DNA from: Scilla litardierei
Lineage: Eukaryota > Streptophyta > Magnoliopsida > Asparagales > Asparagaceae
Direction of reading: 5' to 3'
Length of the DNA: 64,000 bases
NCBI GenBank assembly: GCA_030789695.1
Contig: CM061141.1
Location: forward strand, 324,617,938-324,681,937
Below the pieces are notes generated by a model. The model was given only the letters and a program-made list of their open reading frames with translations, ran no database searches and was not told the DNA's origin. This document shows, one piece after another, positions 1 to 10,250 of this stretch. Position 1 is the first letter of the stretch. Every line of letters begins with the position of its first letter. Both the position numbers and the translations under genes were made by a program.

Positions 1-404
1 ACGCACTTCGGAGTCACTTACGGCTTATTTGAGGACTTATCAGCGATAGAGGATGAGCAGAAGAATAAGGAATCTCACAGGAGCGATGAGGAGGCGAAAA
101 GGAGAAGAAAGGAGCTCAAGAGCACATCACTCGGCCGAGCAAGACTGCTCATTCGGCCAAGTGAAGAATCACCCTCGCCCGAGTGAAACGGATACGCACT
201 GAAGATTTTCCATGTTTCCTCGGCCGAGTGAGAAAGCCCACTCGCCCGAGTGGTACAGAGAATTCGTCCAGAGAAGCTGCCAAGTTACTGGAATTTCTGA
301 GGTAGCCAACTCGGCCGAGTATGATTGCTCACTCGGTCGAACGAAGAAGACTACTCGGCCGAGTCACCCCGAGAGACAGACCCCTGAAAACCCCGAAGTT
401 ACTA
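1..404 (+). repeat. 5' LTR of H, U3 fragment
   Basis: Aligns with 61472-61897 of the 3' LTR of H, apart from a roughly 24-bp deletion near 230. It holds the U3 array of CTCGGCCGAGTG-type palindromes (about 130-365). Similarity stops after GAAGTTACT at 404. Confidence 0.9.
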
Positions 405-420
405 AAAACCCCAAATGTTT
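405..420. other. Rearrangement junction H LTR / M' integrase
   Basis: The plus-oriented H LTR switches to minus-oriented M-type integrase sequence (matching 13486 onward). A few bases of A/C-rich filler separate them, with no LTR edge or target duplication. This fits an illegitimate deletion that removed the left end of M' and the middle of the H 5' LTR (the counterpart of about 61898-62841). Confidence 0.75.
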
Positions 421-1024
421 TCTATAAAGTGACTTCCTCCGTCGCTTATCAAAGTACTGGGCACCCCAAAGCGCGGGAAAATATTCTGCTTAAAAAACTT
501 TAAGACAACCCTTGCGTCATTGGTGGGGGGGTGGCGATGGCTTCTACCCATTTGGAGACGTAGTCCACGGCCAACAAGATATACTTGTTACCCTTGCTTG
601 ACGGAAATGGTCCCATGAAGTCCACTCCCCAACAATCAAAGAGCTCAATCTCAAGAATGGGCTTCATTGGCATCTCATTTCGTTTCGAAATATTCCCGGT
701 TCGTTGGCATCTATCGCACGCCTTGACGAAGTCGTACGTGTCTCTGAACATGGTTGGCCAAAAGAATCCACTCTGTAATATCTTAGCGGTAGTCTTTGAA
801 GCGGCGTGATGACCCCCGCATGGCATACCATGACAATGCAAGATGATGGAGGTGGCCTCCTCCTTAGCGATACATCTCCGGATAACCCCATCCTTGCATA
901 TTTTAAAGAGGTAAGGGTCTTCCCAGAAATAGCTACGGACCTCATGCATAAACCTCCTCTTTTGCTTCGTCGTCATCCCGCTAGGTTTAATCACACAAGC
1001 CAAGTAATTGACATAGTCCGCATA
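421..1024 (-). pseudogene. Integrase N-terminal part, truncated (M')
   Basis: Follows RNase H in the same reading frame. Visible parts are the HHCC zinc-binding module ([11 protein letters not shown] followed by CDRC) and the first two catalytic acidic residues of the DDE core ([12 protein letters not shown] and [11 protein letters not shown]). A run of seven C residues near 528-534 shifts the frame just after WVEAIA, and the sequence is cut at about 421, so the third catalytic residue and the C-terminal domain are missing. In a complete element the enzyme inserts the cDNA into the genome. This copy cannot be functional. The equivalent region of M also has a frameshift at this spot, but by a different change. 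Confidence 0.85.
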
Positions 1025-1495
1025 CTAAGGAACTTCCCCGGGCCTTATAGCGTATAGCCTCTTATCAACAAAGGAGTCATCGATGGGCAAACTTTCGTCC
1101 TCCTTGTCACGAATAAGTCTAGACAAATGGTCTGCCACAACGTTGTCCGTGCCCTTCTTATCTCTGATTTCCAAATCGAACTCTTGCAATAGAAGTATCC
1201 ACCTAATCAACCTAGGTTTTGCCTCTTTCTTGTTCAGGAGATACTTCAATGCCGCATGGTCGGTGTGGACAATTACCTTGGATCCAAGGAGATATGAGCG
1301 GAACTTTTCAATGGAGTACACGACTGCTAGAAGCTCTTTCTCCGTAGTTGTGTAGTTTTTCTGTGCGTCATCCAACGTCTTGCTTGCATAGAATATTGCA
1401 TGGAGCTTCCTATCTTTCCTTTGCCCCAAAACCGCTCCAATTGCTTGGTCACTTGCATCACACATGAGTTCAAAGGGAAGGCTCCAATCCGGTGG
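1025..1495 (-). pseudogene. RNase H domain of pol (M')
   Basis: Ty3/gypsy-type RNase H read in frame with the upstream reverse transcriptase but separated from it by a TAG codon at 1496-1498. Typical motifs are visible: [16 protein letters not shown] with the first acidic residue, [10 protein letters not shown] with the catalytic glutamate, [14 protein letters not shown] with the third acidic residue and [10 protein letters not shown] at the end. A second in-frame TAG at 1025-1027 replaces the Trp codon present in the M copy, separating it from integrase. The domain would degrade the RNA template during reverse transcription. Without readthrough neither RNase H nor integrase would be made as part of a polyprotein. 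Confidence 0.9.
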
Positions 1496-3190
1496 CTAGA
1501 AGATGGGCACAGAAATTAGTGCCTCCTTCAATGTATTGAAGGCTTGCAAGCATTCACCTGAAAAAACAAACGGAGCATCTTTAGCAAGCAAGGAAGTAAG
1601 AGGTCGGGCAATCAAGGCAAAATCCTTGATAAAGCGGCGGTAAAACGCCGCATGACCAAGAAAGCCTCTAATGCCCTTGATATTAATAGGAGGAGGGAGT
1701 TTCTCGATTACCTCAATCTTTGCCTTATCTACCTCAATTCCTCTCGAGGAGACAAGGTGCCCAAGAACTATACCTTCCGTGACCATGAAGTGACATTTCT
1801 CCCAATTTAGAGTTAGATTATTTTGTTGGCACCTTTTAAGGACTTTAGTAAGATTAGCCAAACAAGAATCAAACTCGCTTCCATAAACCGAAAAATCGTC
1901 CATAAAAACTTCCATAATATTTTCAAAGTAATCGGAAAATATGGATTTCATACATCTCTGAAAGGTGGCGGGAGCATTACAAAGACCAAAGGGCATCCTA
2001 CGGTAGGCATAGGTACCATAGGGACAAGTAAAAGTGGTCTTTTCTTGGTCATCTTCGTGCAAAGGGATTTGGAAAAACCCCGAATACCCATCCAAATAAC
2101 AAAAGTATTTATGTTTAGCTAGGCGTTCAAGCATTTGATCAATGAAGGGCAATGGGTAATGGTCTTTTCGGGTGGCTTTATTTAATTTCCTATAATCAAT
2201 GCACATTCGCCATCCCGTGACAGTGCGTGTAGAAATGGGCTCTCCTTTATCATTTTTTACAACAATCATCCCCCCTTTCTTGGGGACGACGTGAACAGGG
2301 CTAACCCACCTACTGTCAGAGATATGATAAATAATACCGGCCTCAAGCAATTTTAGGATTTCCTTTTTCACTACCTCTTTCATATTCGGGTTCAACCGCC
2401 TTTGGGGCTCAATAGAAGAGGCTTCAGTGTTTTCCAAGTGGATCCTATGCGTGCATAGCCTAGGGCTTATTCCCTTAAGATCAGAGATAGTGTAGCCAAG
2501 GACATCCTTGTGATCCCTAAGGACTTCTAATAATTTTTCAAGTTGGTCTTGGCCAAGGTGGGCATTTACAATCACCGAGAAGGTCAATTTACTACCCAAG
2601 AAAGCAAACCTTAGATTCGGCGGTAATTGTTTAAGCTCTACCTCAAAGGGTGTCGTACCCTCTGCTTCGTCACCTTGTGTCAATTTGGCTTCTCCTTCGA
2701 CATCTGAGTTTAGCTCACTCTCGAATGGAGGCTCAGATTCACTTCCTAGTGAGGACGGTGCATCAGAATAGACGCTCTCCGATTCTGCGCTTGCATCGAT
2801 AGGACAACCACCTTGCTCCGGTTCATTCCTGAGATCAAGAAATACGTCAGCAGATTCATAAACGCAAGAGTGGGGATCATAGAGTGTATCTCCCTGAATA
2901 TCGGGTTGTTCGAAGTGTTCCTCGGGAGTGTAGTACTCTTCGACACATGTTCTATCGCCTTCAAAATATAGCTTGTTGTCCCTCACATCAACTCTGATAT
3001 CGCCCCTAATAGTCCCATCCGGGGAGATTTGATCCATCACGAAGCTAGCAAACAGTTGTTCGACGGGGTCCTCGATATTAATAGCAAAAGCTCCGGTAGA
3101 GTAGACCTCATCAATAAGTTCCTTGAGGAGCTCCACAAAAGATTCATCATCTCCCTGGCTAGACTCAGTCATTGGAATTGCATCCCCCAT
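1496..3190 (-). CDS. Pol N-terminal polyprotein: acidic linker plus reverse transcriptase (M')
   Basis: An intact 564-residue ORF, the best preserved pol gene here. Residues 1-190 are an acidic Ser/Glu/Asp-rich linker of unknown role. From about 250 the Ty3/gypsy reverse transcriptase follows: LLEAGIIYHISDSRWVSPV, WRMCIDYRKLNKATRKDHYPLPF, YLDGYSGFFQIPLHEDD, RMPFGLCNAPATFQRCM and the catalytic FMDDFSVYG (equivalent of YMDD). It then runs into the connection region (LGHLVSSRGIEVDKAKIEVI, FLGHAAFYRRFIKDFA) and stops at TAG before RNase H. The ATG lies only about 140 nt from the PBS; no gag or protease precedes it. The M copy at 14559-16252 has lost one C in a C run at about 15330 and is frameshifted. 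The early start looks like a gag deletion fixed in this subfamily. Confidence 0.88.
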   Translation of the reverse strand: MGDAIPMTESSQGDDESFVELLKELIDEVYSTGAFAINIEDPVEQLFASFVMDQISPDGTIRGDIRVDVRDNKLYFEGDRTCVEEYYTPEEHFEQPDIQGDTLYDPHSCVYESADVFLDLRNEPEQGGCPIDASAESESVYSDAPSSLGSESEPPFESELNSDVEGEAKLTQGDEAEGTTPFEVELKQLPPNLRFAFLGSKLTFSVIVNAHLGQDQLEKLLEVLRDHKDVLGYTISDLKGISPRLCTHRIHLENTEASSIEPQRRLNPNMKEVVKKEILKLLEAGIIYHISDSRWVSPVHVVPKKGGMIVVKNDKGEPISTRTVTGWRMCIDYRKLNKATRKDHYPLPFIDQMLERLAKHKYFCYLDGYSGFFQIPLHEDDQEKTTFTCPYGTYAYRRMPFGLCNAPATFQRCMKSIFSDYFENIMEVFMDDFSVYGSEFDSCLANLTKVLKRCQQNNLTLNWEKCHFMVTEGIVLGHLVSSRGIEVDKAKIEVIEKLPPPINIKGIRGFLGHAAFYRRFIKDFALIARPLTSLLAKDAPFVFSGECLQAFNTLKEALISVPIF

Positions 3191-3332
3191 TTTACATGTT
3201 AAGATTTCGTGGAAAATTTCGGGAGGGATTGCAAAATGGGGCTGTAAACAGAGTTAGAAGAATGAAGTAATAAAGAAAGAAATTGAAGAGAAATAACCGG
3301 GTGATCTAAATCAAACTCCGTCAAAATGCGGT
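3191..3332 (-). other. Pol leader (M')
   Basis: About 140 nt between the PBS and the pol ATG. It is pyrimidine-rich on the sense strand and has a TTTACAG trinucleotide-acceptor-like site near 3240, so a spliced leader is possible but unproven. A nearly identical leader precedes the M copy. Confidence 0.5.
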
Positions 3333-3349
3333 CCCCGGCAACGGCGCCA
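3333..3349 (-). promoter_or_regulatory. Primer-binding site, tRNA-Asp type (M')
   Basis: The minus strand reads TGGCGCCGTTGCCGGGG six bases after the LTR end. This is the complement of the 3' end of plant tRNA-Asp including CCA, the primer usual for Athila and related gypsy elements. It shows that the internal region lies to the left and that M elements are on the minus strand. Confidence 0.92.
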
Positions 3350-3726
3350 AAGACTTGATCGCACCCCGGATACACGTCCCGGAGCGGCGACGATCGTAGT
3401 CTTACCGCAAGCGCATGGTGTAGCGGAGAGCGGGTATCGAACATAGGGAGGCCTAATAACAGTGTCTTCTTCGAATCACCTGGCTATAGGGGAAGTAGGG
3501 AAAATGTTCGCAAATGTGCGGTCACAGTCGTTCAAATGTATAGAAGGATTAACAAATTAATAAAGGCGCTTAGGGGATAGGGAATCCCCGCTACTTGCCG
3601 TATCTCGTCATTGTGACTCGTTGGTTTTACAATTGCTAGACTTGAAAATTGGGTGAACTAGTTGCAACAAAATGTGGAACCAAGCTCACGCTCTCGCGCT
3701 ATTGCCGGTCTATAGCAAACCTATGG

Positions 3727-4019
3727 TAGGGTCTAATCTCTTGCAAACCCTAACCTAGGCAAACTAGCGTGAAGAACAACATCATCGTTCAATCGTATCT
3801 CAAGCCCACTCTCGTGCAAACTCGAGACATGACCTAGGTTGGGATAGTTCCTACCCGTCCAATCTCTTGCAAACTGGTATCGGTATAGAATTGCAATTGA
3901 AAAACCCTAGTTTCGGTCCAATCTCTTGCAAACCGATTCCGGAGAAATTCAATTGCAACCCAATTCGAATATCTAGGGCTTCCTATCGAATTGGGATCCA
4001 ATCTCTTGCAAATCCCAAT
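3727..4019 (-). repeat. Array of five conserved-loop stem-loops in the M LTR
   Basis: Five modules share the loop CCAATCTCTTGCAA (plus strand) or CCCACTCTCGTGCAAA, each flanked by different but complementary arms, for example TAGGGT/ACCCTA (3727-3752) and ATTGGGAT/ATCCCAAT (3990-4019). They lie about 390-690 nt downstream of the TATA box, hence in the predicted transcript. One module here (TACCCG/TGGTA) has a mismatch that is intact in the other LTR. Confidence 0.8.
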
Positions 4020-4406
4020 CGATATGAATCCCTAGCTATTCGTATTATGGCAATCCCAAACTAACCCTAATCAATCCTAGCAATAGTTTCACCAATTCAT
4101 CACAAATTCGAAATTGGGCTCGTAGGGTTCATCCCTACGCCCTAAGACGATGAACTACTCACAATTCATAATAGAATGCAATAGAAATTCACAATTAAAA
4201 TCAATGGAATTCATAGCAATATTCAAAATATCAATAAAAATTGGGTTTTTGAGGGAGAGAGAGACAAACCAATGAAGAACAAGCTAGCATCCAACAAAAT
4301 CTCACTTTTCTCTCCTCCCTTAAAGCTTAATCTAATCCCTAAAAAGTTAATCTAAAAGCTGCAAAATTTCTGAAAAAGGCTCTCCAAACTAGGTTAAAAA
4401 CTGGGG

Positions 4407-4413
4407 TTAAATA
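4407..4413 (-). promoter_or_regulatory. Putative LTR TATA box (M)
   Basis: The minus strand reads TATTTAA, at the same relative place as TATTTAAG in the LTRs of H and P2, just downstream of the palindrome array. Confidence 0.55.
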
Positions 4414-4493
4414 CCCCCAAAATCGCCCAAAAAACCCTGACGAAAATGCCCATGCGCAGCCTCAAATCCGCAGTTTTCGCAACAGGCAGCGCG

Positions 4494-4890
4494 GCTCACT
4501 CGGCCGAGTGACAAATGTCACTCGGCCGAGTGACGAACCCTGTACAAAAACAGAGAGTTAGGGGTCTCGGGGGGCGTCTCCTCGGAGGTCACTCGGGCAG
4601 ACGGCCTTCTGTCACTCGGGCGGACGTCGATTGTCACTCGGGCGGACTGTCTTTCTCCACTCGGCCGAGTCGGTCATCGGGACTGACAGACGAAAAGAAC
4701 AGAGAGTTCGGTCTCTTTTATGGGCGTCGTCTTGGCTCCACTCAAGCGATGGGTGACTCGGTGCTCGGCCGAGTGGTATGGCGATGCTCGGCTGAGTGCA
4801 CGCTGTATTTGGCTCTGTTACGTGTCCGATCTGGCCGGCCGAGCAGGCTTCCTATGGTCGGCCGAGTGACTCCTTCACTCGGCCGAGTGG
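4494..4890. repeat. Palindrome array CACTCGGCCGAGTG in the M LTR (U3)
   Basis: About ten copies or near-copies of CTCGGCCGAGTG/CACTCGGCCGAG and variants with GGGCGG centres, spaced 15-60 bp. They lie upstream of the LTR TATA box in M orientation. The perfect form is a 14-bp palindrome. Confidence 0.8.
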
Positions 4891-5184
4891 CATGCTGAAA
4901 ATGCCCAAACTTGATTTTCTTGCCTCCACGTCGCTCCTACGACGTTCTTTCTTCTTCCACTCCTCTCCAATAGCAAAATACCCCTCAAGGGAGTCGTCGG
5001 TGACACTCCGGAGTGGGTGTATCTCAGAATCACTCCAAATCGCTCCAAATCTCCTGAAATACGGCAAAAACAACAAATCATGAAAAGCATCGCAATATTG
5101 CTGAATAAACGTGAAAAACACCATTTGAGCGATCTAAATGGCATGCAAACATGCAGAAAAAAGGTGTAAAATACGGAGTGATCA

Positions 5185-5199
5185 AAATCCCCCAAGCTT
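5185..5199 (-). promoter_or_regulatory. Polypurine tract of M
   Basis: The minus strand reads AAGCTTGGGGGATTT directly before the LTR start TGATCACTCC. It primes plus-strand DNA synthesis in this class of elements and is identical to the PPT of P2. Confidence 0.88.
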
Positions 5200-7123
5200 A
5201 CCTCTTACTCGTCCTCGAGGAAGATAAGTAAAAAAGCGAACCCGATGGATAAAGATAAAGAAAATGGTGGAAAGGTGGAAAATGGAAAACGAAAAACAAA
5301 ACAGAAAACGAAGAGGGAAGTTGCTAGATCATTTTTCTCAGGACGTGGGTTTTGCTTACTCATATAGCATGCATCGAATATAGAACACATGTCAAAGTCT
5401 TTTATTTTGATATCATAGTATAATGGCGCATTTGGAATAGAAAACCCAAGAATCTCAATGTAGCATGAAAAATGGAATAATTCTAAGATTAACATCGTCT
5501 GAAGCATCTAAAGCGGTATACAATACCGTAGATCACACACTTTTCAATTGAATGCTTTCCATAAGGAGTATAAGAGATATCACACGATAGAGTAGAAAGA
5601 ATAGAAAAGGCGTGGTTTTCATGAAATGAATGCTAAGCGTAGATTTCTGGATTTCGTGAAACTTTAGCAATCTCACCGAGTATAAAATATTACTTAGCCT
5701 AGGTCGTCATGCACCGTCAAGTAGTCACTCTCTCACACATCATTGGATTCTCTCCCCCAAGCTTATCTATAAGCGTGGTGGCATATATAAAACGATATTT
5801 ACATCCCCATTTTTATGAAGCTCCAAACGTCAAAAATAAAACAAAAGAGGGAAGAAAGAGACACAGTATATGAGATGGGATCGTTTTCGAACTACTTTTC
5901 TCTTTTCTTTTCTTATTCTCAAATCTTTTTCTTTTTCTCTTTTTTTTCTCTTTTTTTTTCAATAGCATATACACAATGATCCCAAATCAAAGAGAAGGAT
6001 ATACAAGTATTTTTATTCTTTGAATTTTGGGGAATTTGGAGCATGTGATTTCAATAACGGGGGAATGCCAATAATAGAATCGCTAAGGGGAGATTCACCA
6101 ATGAATTTAAAATAGAGAAATAATGTTCAAGATATGTGGAGAAAGAAATAAATGTATCTCTCAGTTCACTCTATAGGACGTGCATGACAACTTCAGCAGG
6201 GTAATATAATCTACTCAGTTTAATCTCAAAAAGTAAACTAATCCAGATTTATCATTGCTAGCAAAAATTCAATCAACCCGAAGTGAAAAGTACAGGTCAT
6301 GCAATAAGAAGTGATACGAGAGAAAGGAAAGCAGTACTCCAGATATAAGCATCAATGCGTGAATCTTGGTACGTTTTCTACGATAGCATACATATAAATC
6401 ATCAGACATCAGCTAATAATATAATTTCATCCATTTTCATACACTAAAAGAGAGTTGGTTACTATTTCTAAATGCAAAGCAGAACATAGCATATGATATC
6501 AGAAATAAAAAGGCTATGACATGACAAGTATAGCATGCATATAGAGAAAAGCTAACACCACGTTATCATCATCACAGAAAGTCATCTCTAGCAAAAGATG
6601 AAAGAAATAAAGATAAACGAAAATAAAAACTATTTACAATGCGGCACACAAGAAAAATAAGAAAAACGTGATGCATGGTAAAAAATGAAAAAGTGATGAA
6701 AAAGTGATGAAAAAGCGAGTGATAAAGTGGAAAAATGTGGGAAAACTAAAAATAAAGGGTGACAAAAGCAAAAAGCGTGAGAACTCACTCCCCCAAGCTA
6801 AAGTGCACAGTGTCCTCAATGTGCGAAGTGTGGCACACCGAGAGACGGGTAATGGGGGGGTGGGTATGCATGCATGATAAAAAGAAATAAAAAATAACAA
6901 AATGAAAAATATGATGCGAATGTGATGTATGCAAGGATAAGAGTGATGCAAGAATGTGTGTGTCACCAAAAATACTCTCCTTCACTCCCGAAATAAGATC
7001 TAGAATGATATGATCAAAATGTGGACAAAAATAGTGAGGGGAGGGGGGGTGGGCAAAAGGCATTAGGACCAAGCAGAGAATGGGCATCATATCGACAAAA
7101 AATCAGAGGCATCAAGGGTGTGC
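5200..7123 (-). other. 3' untranslated region of M
   Basis: About 1.9 kb without a supported gene, homologous to 50234-52115 (P2) and 59370-61280 (H). It is A/T-rich with long A/G or T/C runs (about 5880-5965). Besides the PPT it contains two more AGCTTGGGGGA motifs on the minus strand (5753-5763 and 6789-6799). Conservation in three elements suggests a cis function. Confidence 0.7.
6789..6824 (-). promoter_or_regulatory. Hairpin plus internal polypurine motif (M)
   Basis: On the minus strand a hairpin with arms GCACA/TGTGC around TTGAGGACAC (6805-6824) is followed by AGCTTGGGGGAGTG. The same pair occurs in P2 and H, and a related pair in N. Confidence 0.65.
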
Positions 7124-9173
7124 CTAAGCTGGTGGTGCTGCGCCATCTCTGTCCCGAGGCGGAGGTGGGGGGGGTGGTGGTGGTGGACGTGGAACAGTCT
7201 GCTGGGTGGGTGGTGGTCGTGGCAGTCGCTCGAGAATCTGGGTCAAGCAATAGTGAATGATGGGAAGTAGCTCGAGGCGGTGCTGCATGGCGGTGACTGT
7301 GGAAGACAAAGCCCTAAAATCGCCCCGGAGTCTCAACCCCCCCTCAAGAGCACGAACGCTCTGAACTAAGGCGTCAGGGGGTGGTGGAGCAGAGGGACGG
7401 ACAGGTCTAGGCTGAGCTGGTCGGGGCTGTCTAATACGGGCGGTGTAGGTGATCGGGACAACAGGCATGGGTGGTAAGGGTGCTATGCTCAACAGTGGAT
7501 GCCCAGCCTCAGTGCGAGGCTGGGATGCAGGCTGGTGTGAGGTGGAAACAGCAGCAGTGGGAGTGGAAGACAAAATCGGCGACGAGGCGGCTAGAGAGGC
7601 CAGTGACACAGACGTGGGTACAGACGTCACGACGCTCTCAGATAGAACAGCTACGGTGGAGACAGAAGGGTCGACCGCTGGGGAGGAAGTGTGGGGTCCA
7701 AAAGGTGAAATCCTAGCAGAGATCATACTGGCCATGGTCTCCACGACAGCAGTGAAAGAAGGCTCTTCGCTCTCAACTATGGTGGGTGGACGCTCGGGTA
7801 GCAGAGAAGTGAGTGGCTCAACCGACAAGGGTACAATAGTGGTGGTGGCAGTGGTAGACGTGGTGGGTGTAGGCTCAGCAAGTGTACTCCCGACACTGGA
7901 AGAAGTGGGGACAGAAGTGTCGGGAGTAGCAGAAAGTGCAGGCTCAGGCTGAGGGAACACAGGGTCAGCTGGCTGTGCAGGGTGTGCAGGTGGTGCAGGC
8001 TCAGCTCCCTCGGCCTCTAGCACGTAGGCGGCGGGGATCAGGAGATCCATCGCCGGAAGCCAGTCGTCGTGTGCTGGTCCTAAGTGTGTCCGAGCGGGGC
8101 TCGGAAGGATCATGTAGTCAGCACCGTACAGACCGTGCAACCATACCCAGTGCCGCTGGCTGTGCGGACGAAGCATCTTCATCCAGGCCATGACGTCTAT
8201 CGATAGTGCAGTGGGACCCGGGGCTCGTCGCAGGTCAGCCGGAAGGTCCTCGCCGGTCATCAGGGCTAGCAAGGTGATCAGGCTGCCGCAACATATCGGA
8301 AAGCAAGCACCCACTGATACGATGATGCGGTCCAAAAACCAGCTCGCGACATCAATCTCAACGGCGGGGACCAACGTGACACCATCCCTATCAAGAACTC
8401 TGGGGCGAGTCATCGCGTAGAGCATATAGAGCTCAGGCGTAGACATCGTCCCAGGCTCGTACCTCGCCAGAAAGGTGGTCGCCATAAGGCGTTGTGCTAT
8501 GCAGAGGCAGGGGGTGTACTATGGCCGAGGCCTTGGCCCTACTAGGGTCAAAGGCCGGTGGTAAACCTGTGATCCGGGCCCAGAAGGCGTGTGAATCGAA
8601 GGATGGGGGAGGGATGTGTGTGGGGGCGTAGGCTCGGTCGGATGTGGGGACAGCGGGCCACTGAAAGAATGCTCGTAGCATATCGAGAGTGATCTGACAC
8701 TCTTGATCCATAAGTCAGAAGGAGCATCCCTCAGTGGTCCGGGCGATCGAGCTGAGCACCTCGAGTGTCAGACAGACGTAGGTGTCCGCCGACACGGAAA
8801 GAAAATCTTGCCAACCCTCGTTGTCGTACAATGTGAGCATCCCCTCAAGTACCCCCAGGCGGTCTAGGTCAGCAAGGTGTGCGAACCTAGAGGGCACTAT
8901 CGAGCGCTGGGCAATACGCTCAAAAGCGACACGATGTGCATCGTTTCGAAACGTAATACCCAGCGGCCCGACGATAGGAGCCGGTGGTGGCTGTGGGTGG
9001 ATGAGCTCGGCTGGGAGTGGCTGTGGGTGGACTGGGTCGGCAGGCTGTGGCTGTGTGGGGTGAGGTGGTGTAGGCGGGGGAGAATCCTCCACCTCGTGGG
9101 AGGGACTGGGCTCATCCAGCCGCTTCCGCTTGGCGGAAGCTCCCCGAGTGCGTGGTCGTGTGCGGGGCGGCAT
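7124..9173 (-). pseudogene. Final ORF of M, ATHILA ORF-1-like protein
   Basis: Starts MPPRTRPRTRGASAKRKR, a basic N-terminus, followed by a Pro-rich stretch and the conserved block ITFRNDAHRVAFERI / LGVLEGMLTLYDNEGW / ADTYVCLTLEVLSSI / TLDMLRAFFQWP, then MSTPELYMLYAMTRPR and a long Ser/Thr/Pro-rich region ending in polyproline. The pattern resembles the plant retrotransposon protein family known as ATHILA ORF-1; its molecular function is unknown to me. A TGA at 8715-8717 replaces an Arg codon and an extra C near 8500 shifts the frame, so this copy is broken. It sits where envelope-like ORFs lie in Athila elements, but I see no clear signal peptide or membrane segment, so I do not call it envelope. 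Confidence 0.75.
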
Positions 9174-9350
9174 GTGCGCCCCGAGTGCTCACCCAACAAG
9201 TAAAACGCGGCGTGACAAAATAAATAGAACGATGGTACCTGAACACGCCGCGAGAGTAAAACAGCGGATGCGTGCGAAGACGCCTCCTCCTCTAAGCCAA
9301 AAGCGCGTCCTGGAAGCTCCCCAAGGCTCCCCTAAGCTCCCCAAGATTGC

Positions 9351-9476
9351 CTACACATCAAAAAACGATATCAGCATGTAAAATTCAAAATACATGGGGG
9401 GTTAGGGGTATAATAGATAGATAAAGAAATTAATTTGATTTAGGGGCTCGATTAGTGCACGAATCGTCGAAAATAC
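9351..9476 (-). other. Predicted intron upstream of the final ORF (M)
   Basis: On the minus strand an A/T-rich stretch begins with GTATTT after TCTC and ends GATGTGTAG. It corresponds in place to the 109-nt predicted introns of H and P2. Weaker than those because the donor is poor. Confidence 0.4.
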
Positions 9477-9715
9477 GAGAACATGGAGAAAACGGTTGAA
9501 AAGGGGTTACCGGAGGTCGGCCGGCAGCGAGGGAGTCACCGACGGTCAGGGTACTCGGGCGGTCGATGGTCGGCGCTCGGCCGCCGGTGGTCGGGTGGTC
9601 GAGGCGGCGGTCGGGCGAGTGGACGGCGACAGCGGGCGAGCGAGGGTCGAACGGGCGCGGGTTCGGGCGATCGAAGAAATTTGACGCTTCGTATTCCGGG
9701 TCGAGCCCACGTCCG

Positions 9716-9723
9716 CTTATATA
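9716..9723 (-). promoter_or_regulatory. Putative internal TATA box (M)
   Basis: The minus strand reads TATATAAG about 13 bp downstream of the last CTCGGCCGAGT palindrome. A TATA-like sequence lies at the same place in H (29931) and P2 (47728). Confidence 0.6.
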
Positions 9724-9735
9724 GGATTAGTTACG

Positions 9736-9770
9736 ACTCGGCCGAGTGGCTATGTCACTCGGCCGAGTGA
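9736..9770. repeat. Internal palindrome array, proximal pair (M)
   Basis: Two adjacent copies, ACTCGGCCGAGTGG and CACTCGGCCGAGTGA, separated from the rest of the array (11788-12060) by the inserted solo LTR. Confidence 0.8.
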
Positions 9771-10105
9771 TCGTAACGAAATTATTTTTAAAACTCCTCG
9801 CTGTTGGTAGCAACGATCTGTGAACTTCGTGTTTGATTATAACAAACCTGTGTGAACGTTTTAACGTGTGTGTTAAGTGTTTCAGGAACGGAAAACGTGC
9901 GACTAATTCCTGGAAGGACTTTATCAAGATCAAAATCAAACCATTAATGAATTACAACCCTTTTGAAATCCTCACAAAATTGTTTTTTCAAGGGCAAAGG
10001 ACCACTCACGCATGAAGACCATACAGGCCATGCCATTTTATTTTCCCAAGGCCCAAATTAAGAGGAGCATCATTTTGTCTTGATCACTTCATGAAAAAAA
10101 AATAC

Positions 10106-10220
10106 AAGGCCTCTTCACAACTTGGGAGCAAGGCTTCTTCACAACAAGGCCTCTTGAGGCCTCTTCACAGCAAGATATTTCAATTAATATCTTCACAACA
10201 AGGCCTCTTCACGCATGAAG
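10106..10220 (+). repeat. Short direct repeats in the solo LTR U3
   Basis: Four to five copies of an AAGGCCTCTTCACAA-like unit in about 115 bp, just upstream of the TATA box; possible enhancer repeats. Confidence 0.7.
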
Positions 10221-10238
10221 CTCTTCATAGAAATTTTC

Positions 10239-10250
10239 TATATATAAAAG
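10239..10250 (+). promoter_or_regulatory. TATA box of the solo LTR
   Basis: TATATATAAAAG, a strong plant TATA sequence, about 440 bp into the LTR. The LTR is intact at both ends, so it could still act as a promoter reading into M. Confidence 0.6.

Larger units (their letters stand above)
421..3355 (-). mobile_element. M': truncated internal region of a second M-type element
   Basis: Nearly identical to 13486-16417 of the full M copy (differences roughly one per 50-100 bases by eye). It runs, on the minus strand, PBS, short leader, reverse transcriptase, RNase H and the start of integrase, then is cut. It shares the LTR 3356-5184 with M, giving an internal-LTR-internal-LTR arrangement typical of unequal LTR recombination between two elements. 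Confidence 0.85.
3356..5184 (-). repeat. LTR shared by M (3' LTR) and M' (5' LTR)
   Basis: Plus-strand edges are TGATCGCACC and GGAGTGATCA. It has a PBS on its left side and a PPT on its right, so it serves as 5' LTR for M' and 3' LTR for M. Order on the minus strand is palindrome array, TATA box, stem-loop array, LTR end. Confidence 0.92.
9174..9801 (-). other. Spacer/leader of the final ORF in M, proximal part
   Basis: C/G-rich leader with two palindromes (9736-9770), a TATA-like box (9716-9723) and a predicted intron (9351-9476) upstream of the ORF start at 9173. Polypurine motifs (TTGGGGAG repeats, minus strand, 9308-9346) follow the predicted acceptor, as in H and P2. Confidence 0.6.

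Noticed and set aside
3333..3349. tRNA-Asp gene fragment (also 16395, 45153)
   Set aside because: Only the last 17 bases of the tRNA are present, always beside an LTR edge; these are primer-binding sites.
4515..4898. 127-codon ORF across the palindrome array (also 17575-17958)
   Set aside because: It lies in U3 of the LTR and encodes a repeated Arg/Gly/Ser pattern from the palindromes; no protein family seen.
5880..5965. Satellite or telomere-like repeat
   Set aside because: Simple T/C-rich tract without a stable unit; also in H and P2 3' regions.
7449..7952. 167-codon plus-strand ORF rich in Val, Gly and Thr
   Set aside because: Antisense of the Ser/Thr/Pro-rich part of the final ORF of M.
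7124..9173. Envelope protein
   Set aside because: Position fits, but there is no clear signal peptide, membrane anchor or glycoprotein pattern; ATHILA ORF-1-like is the safer call.
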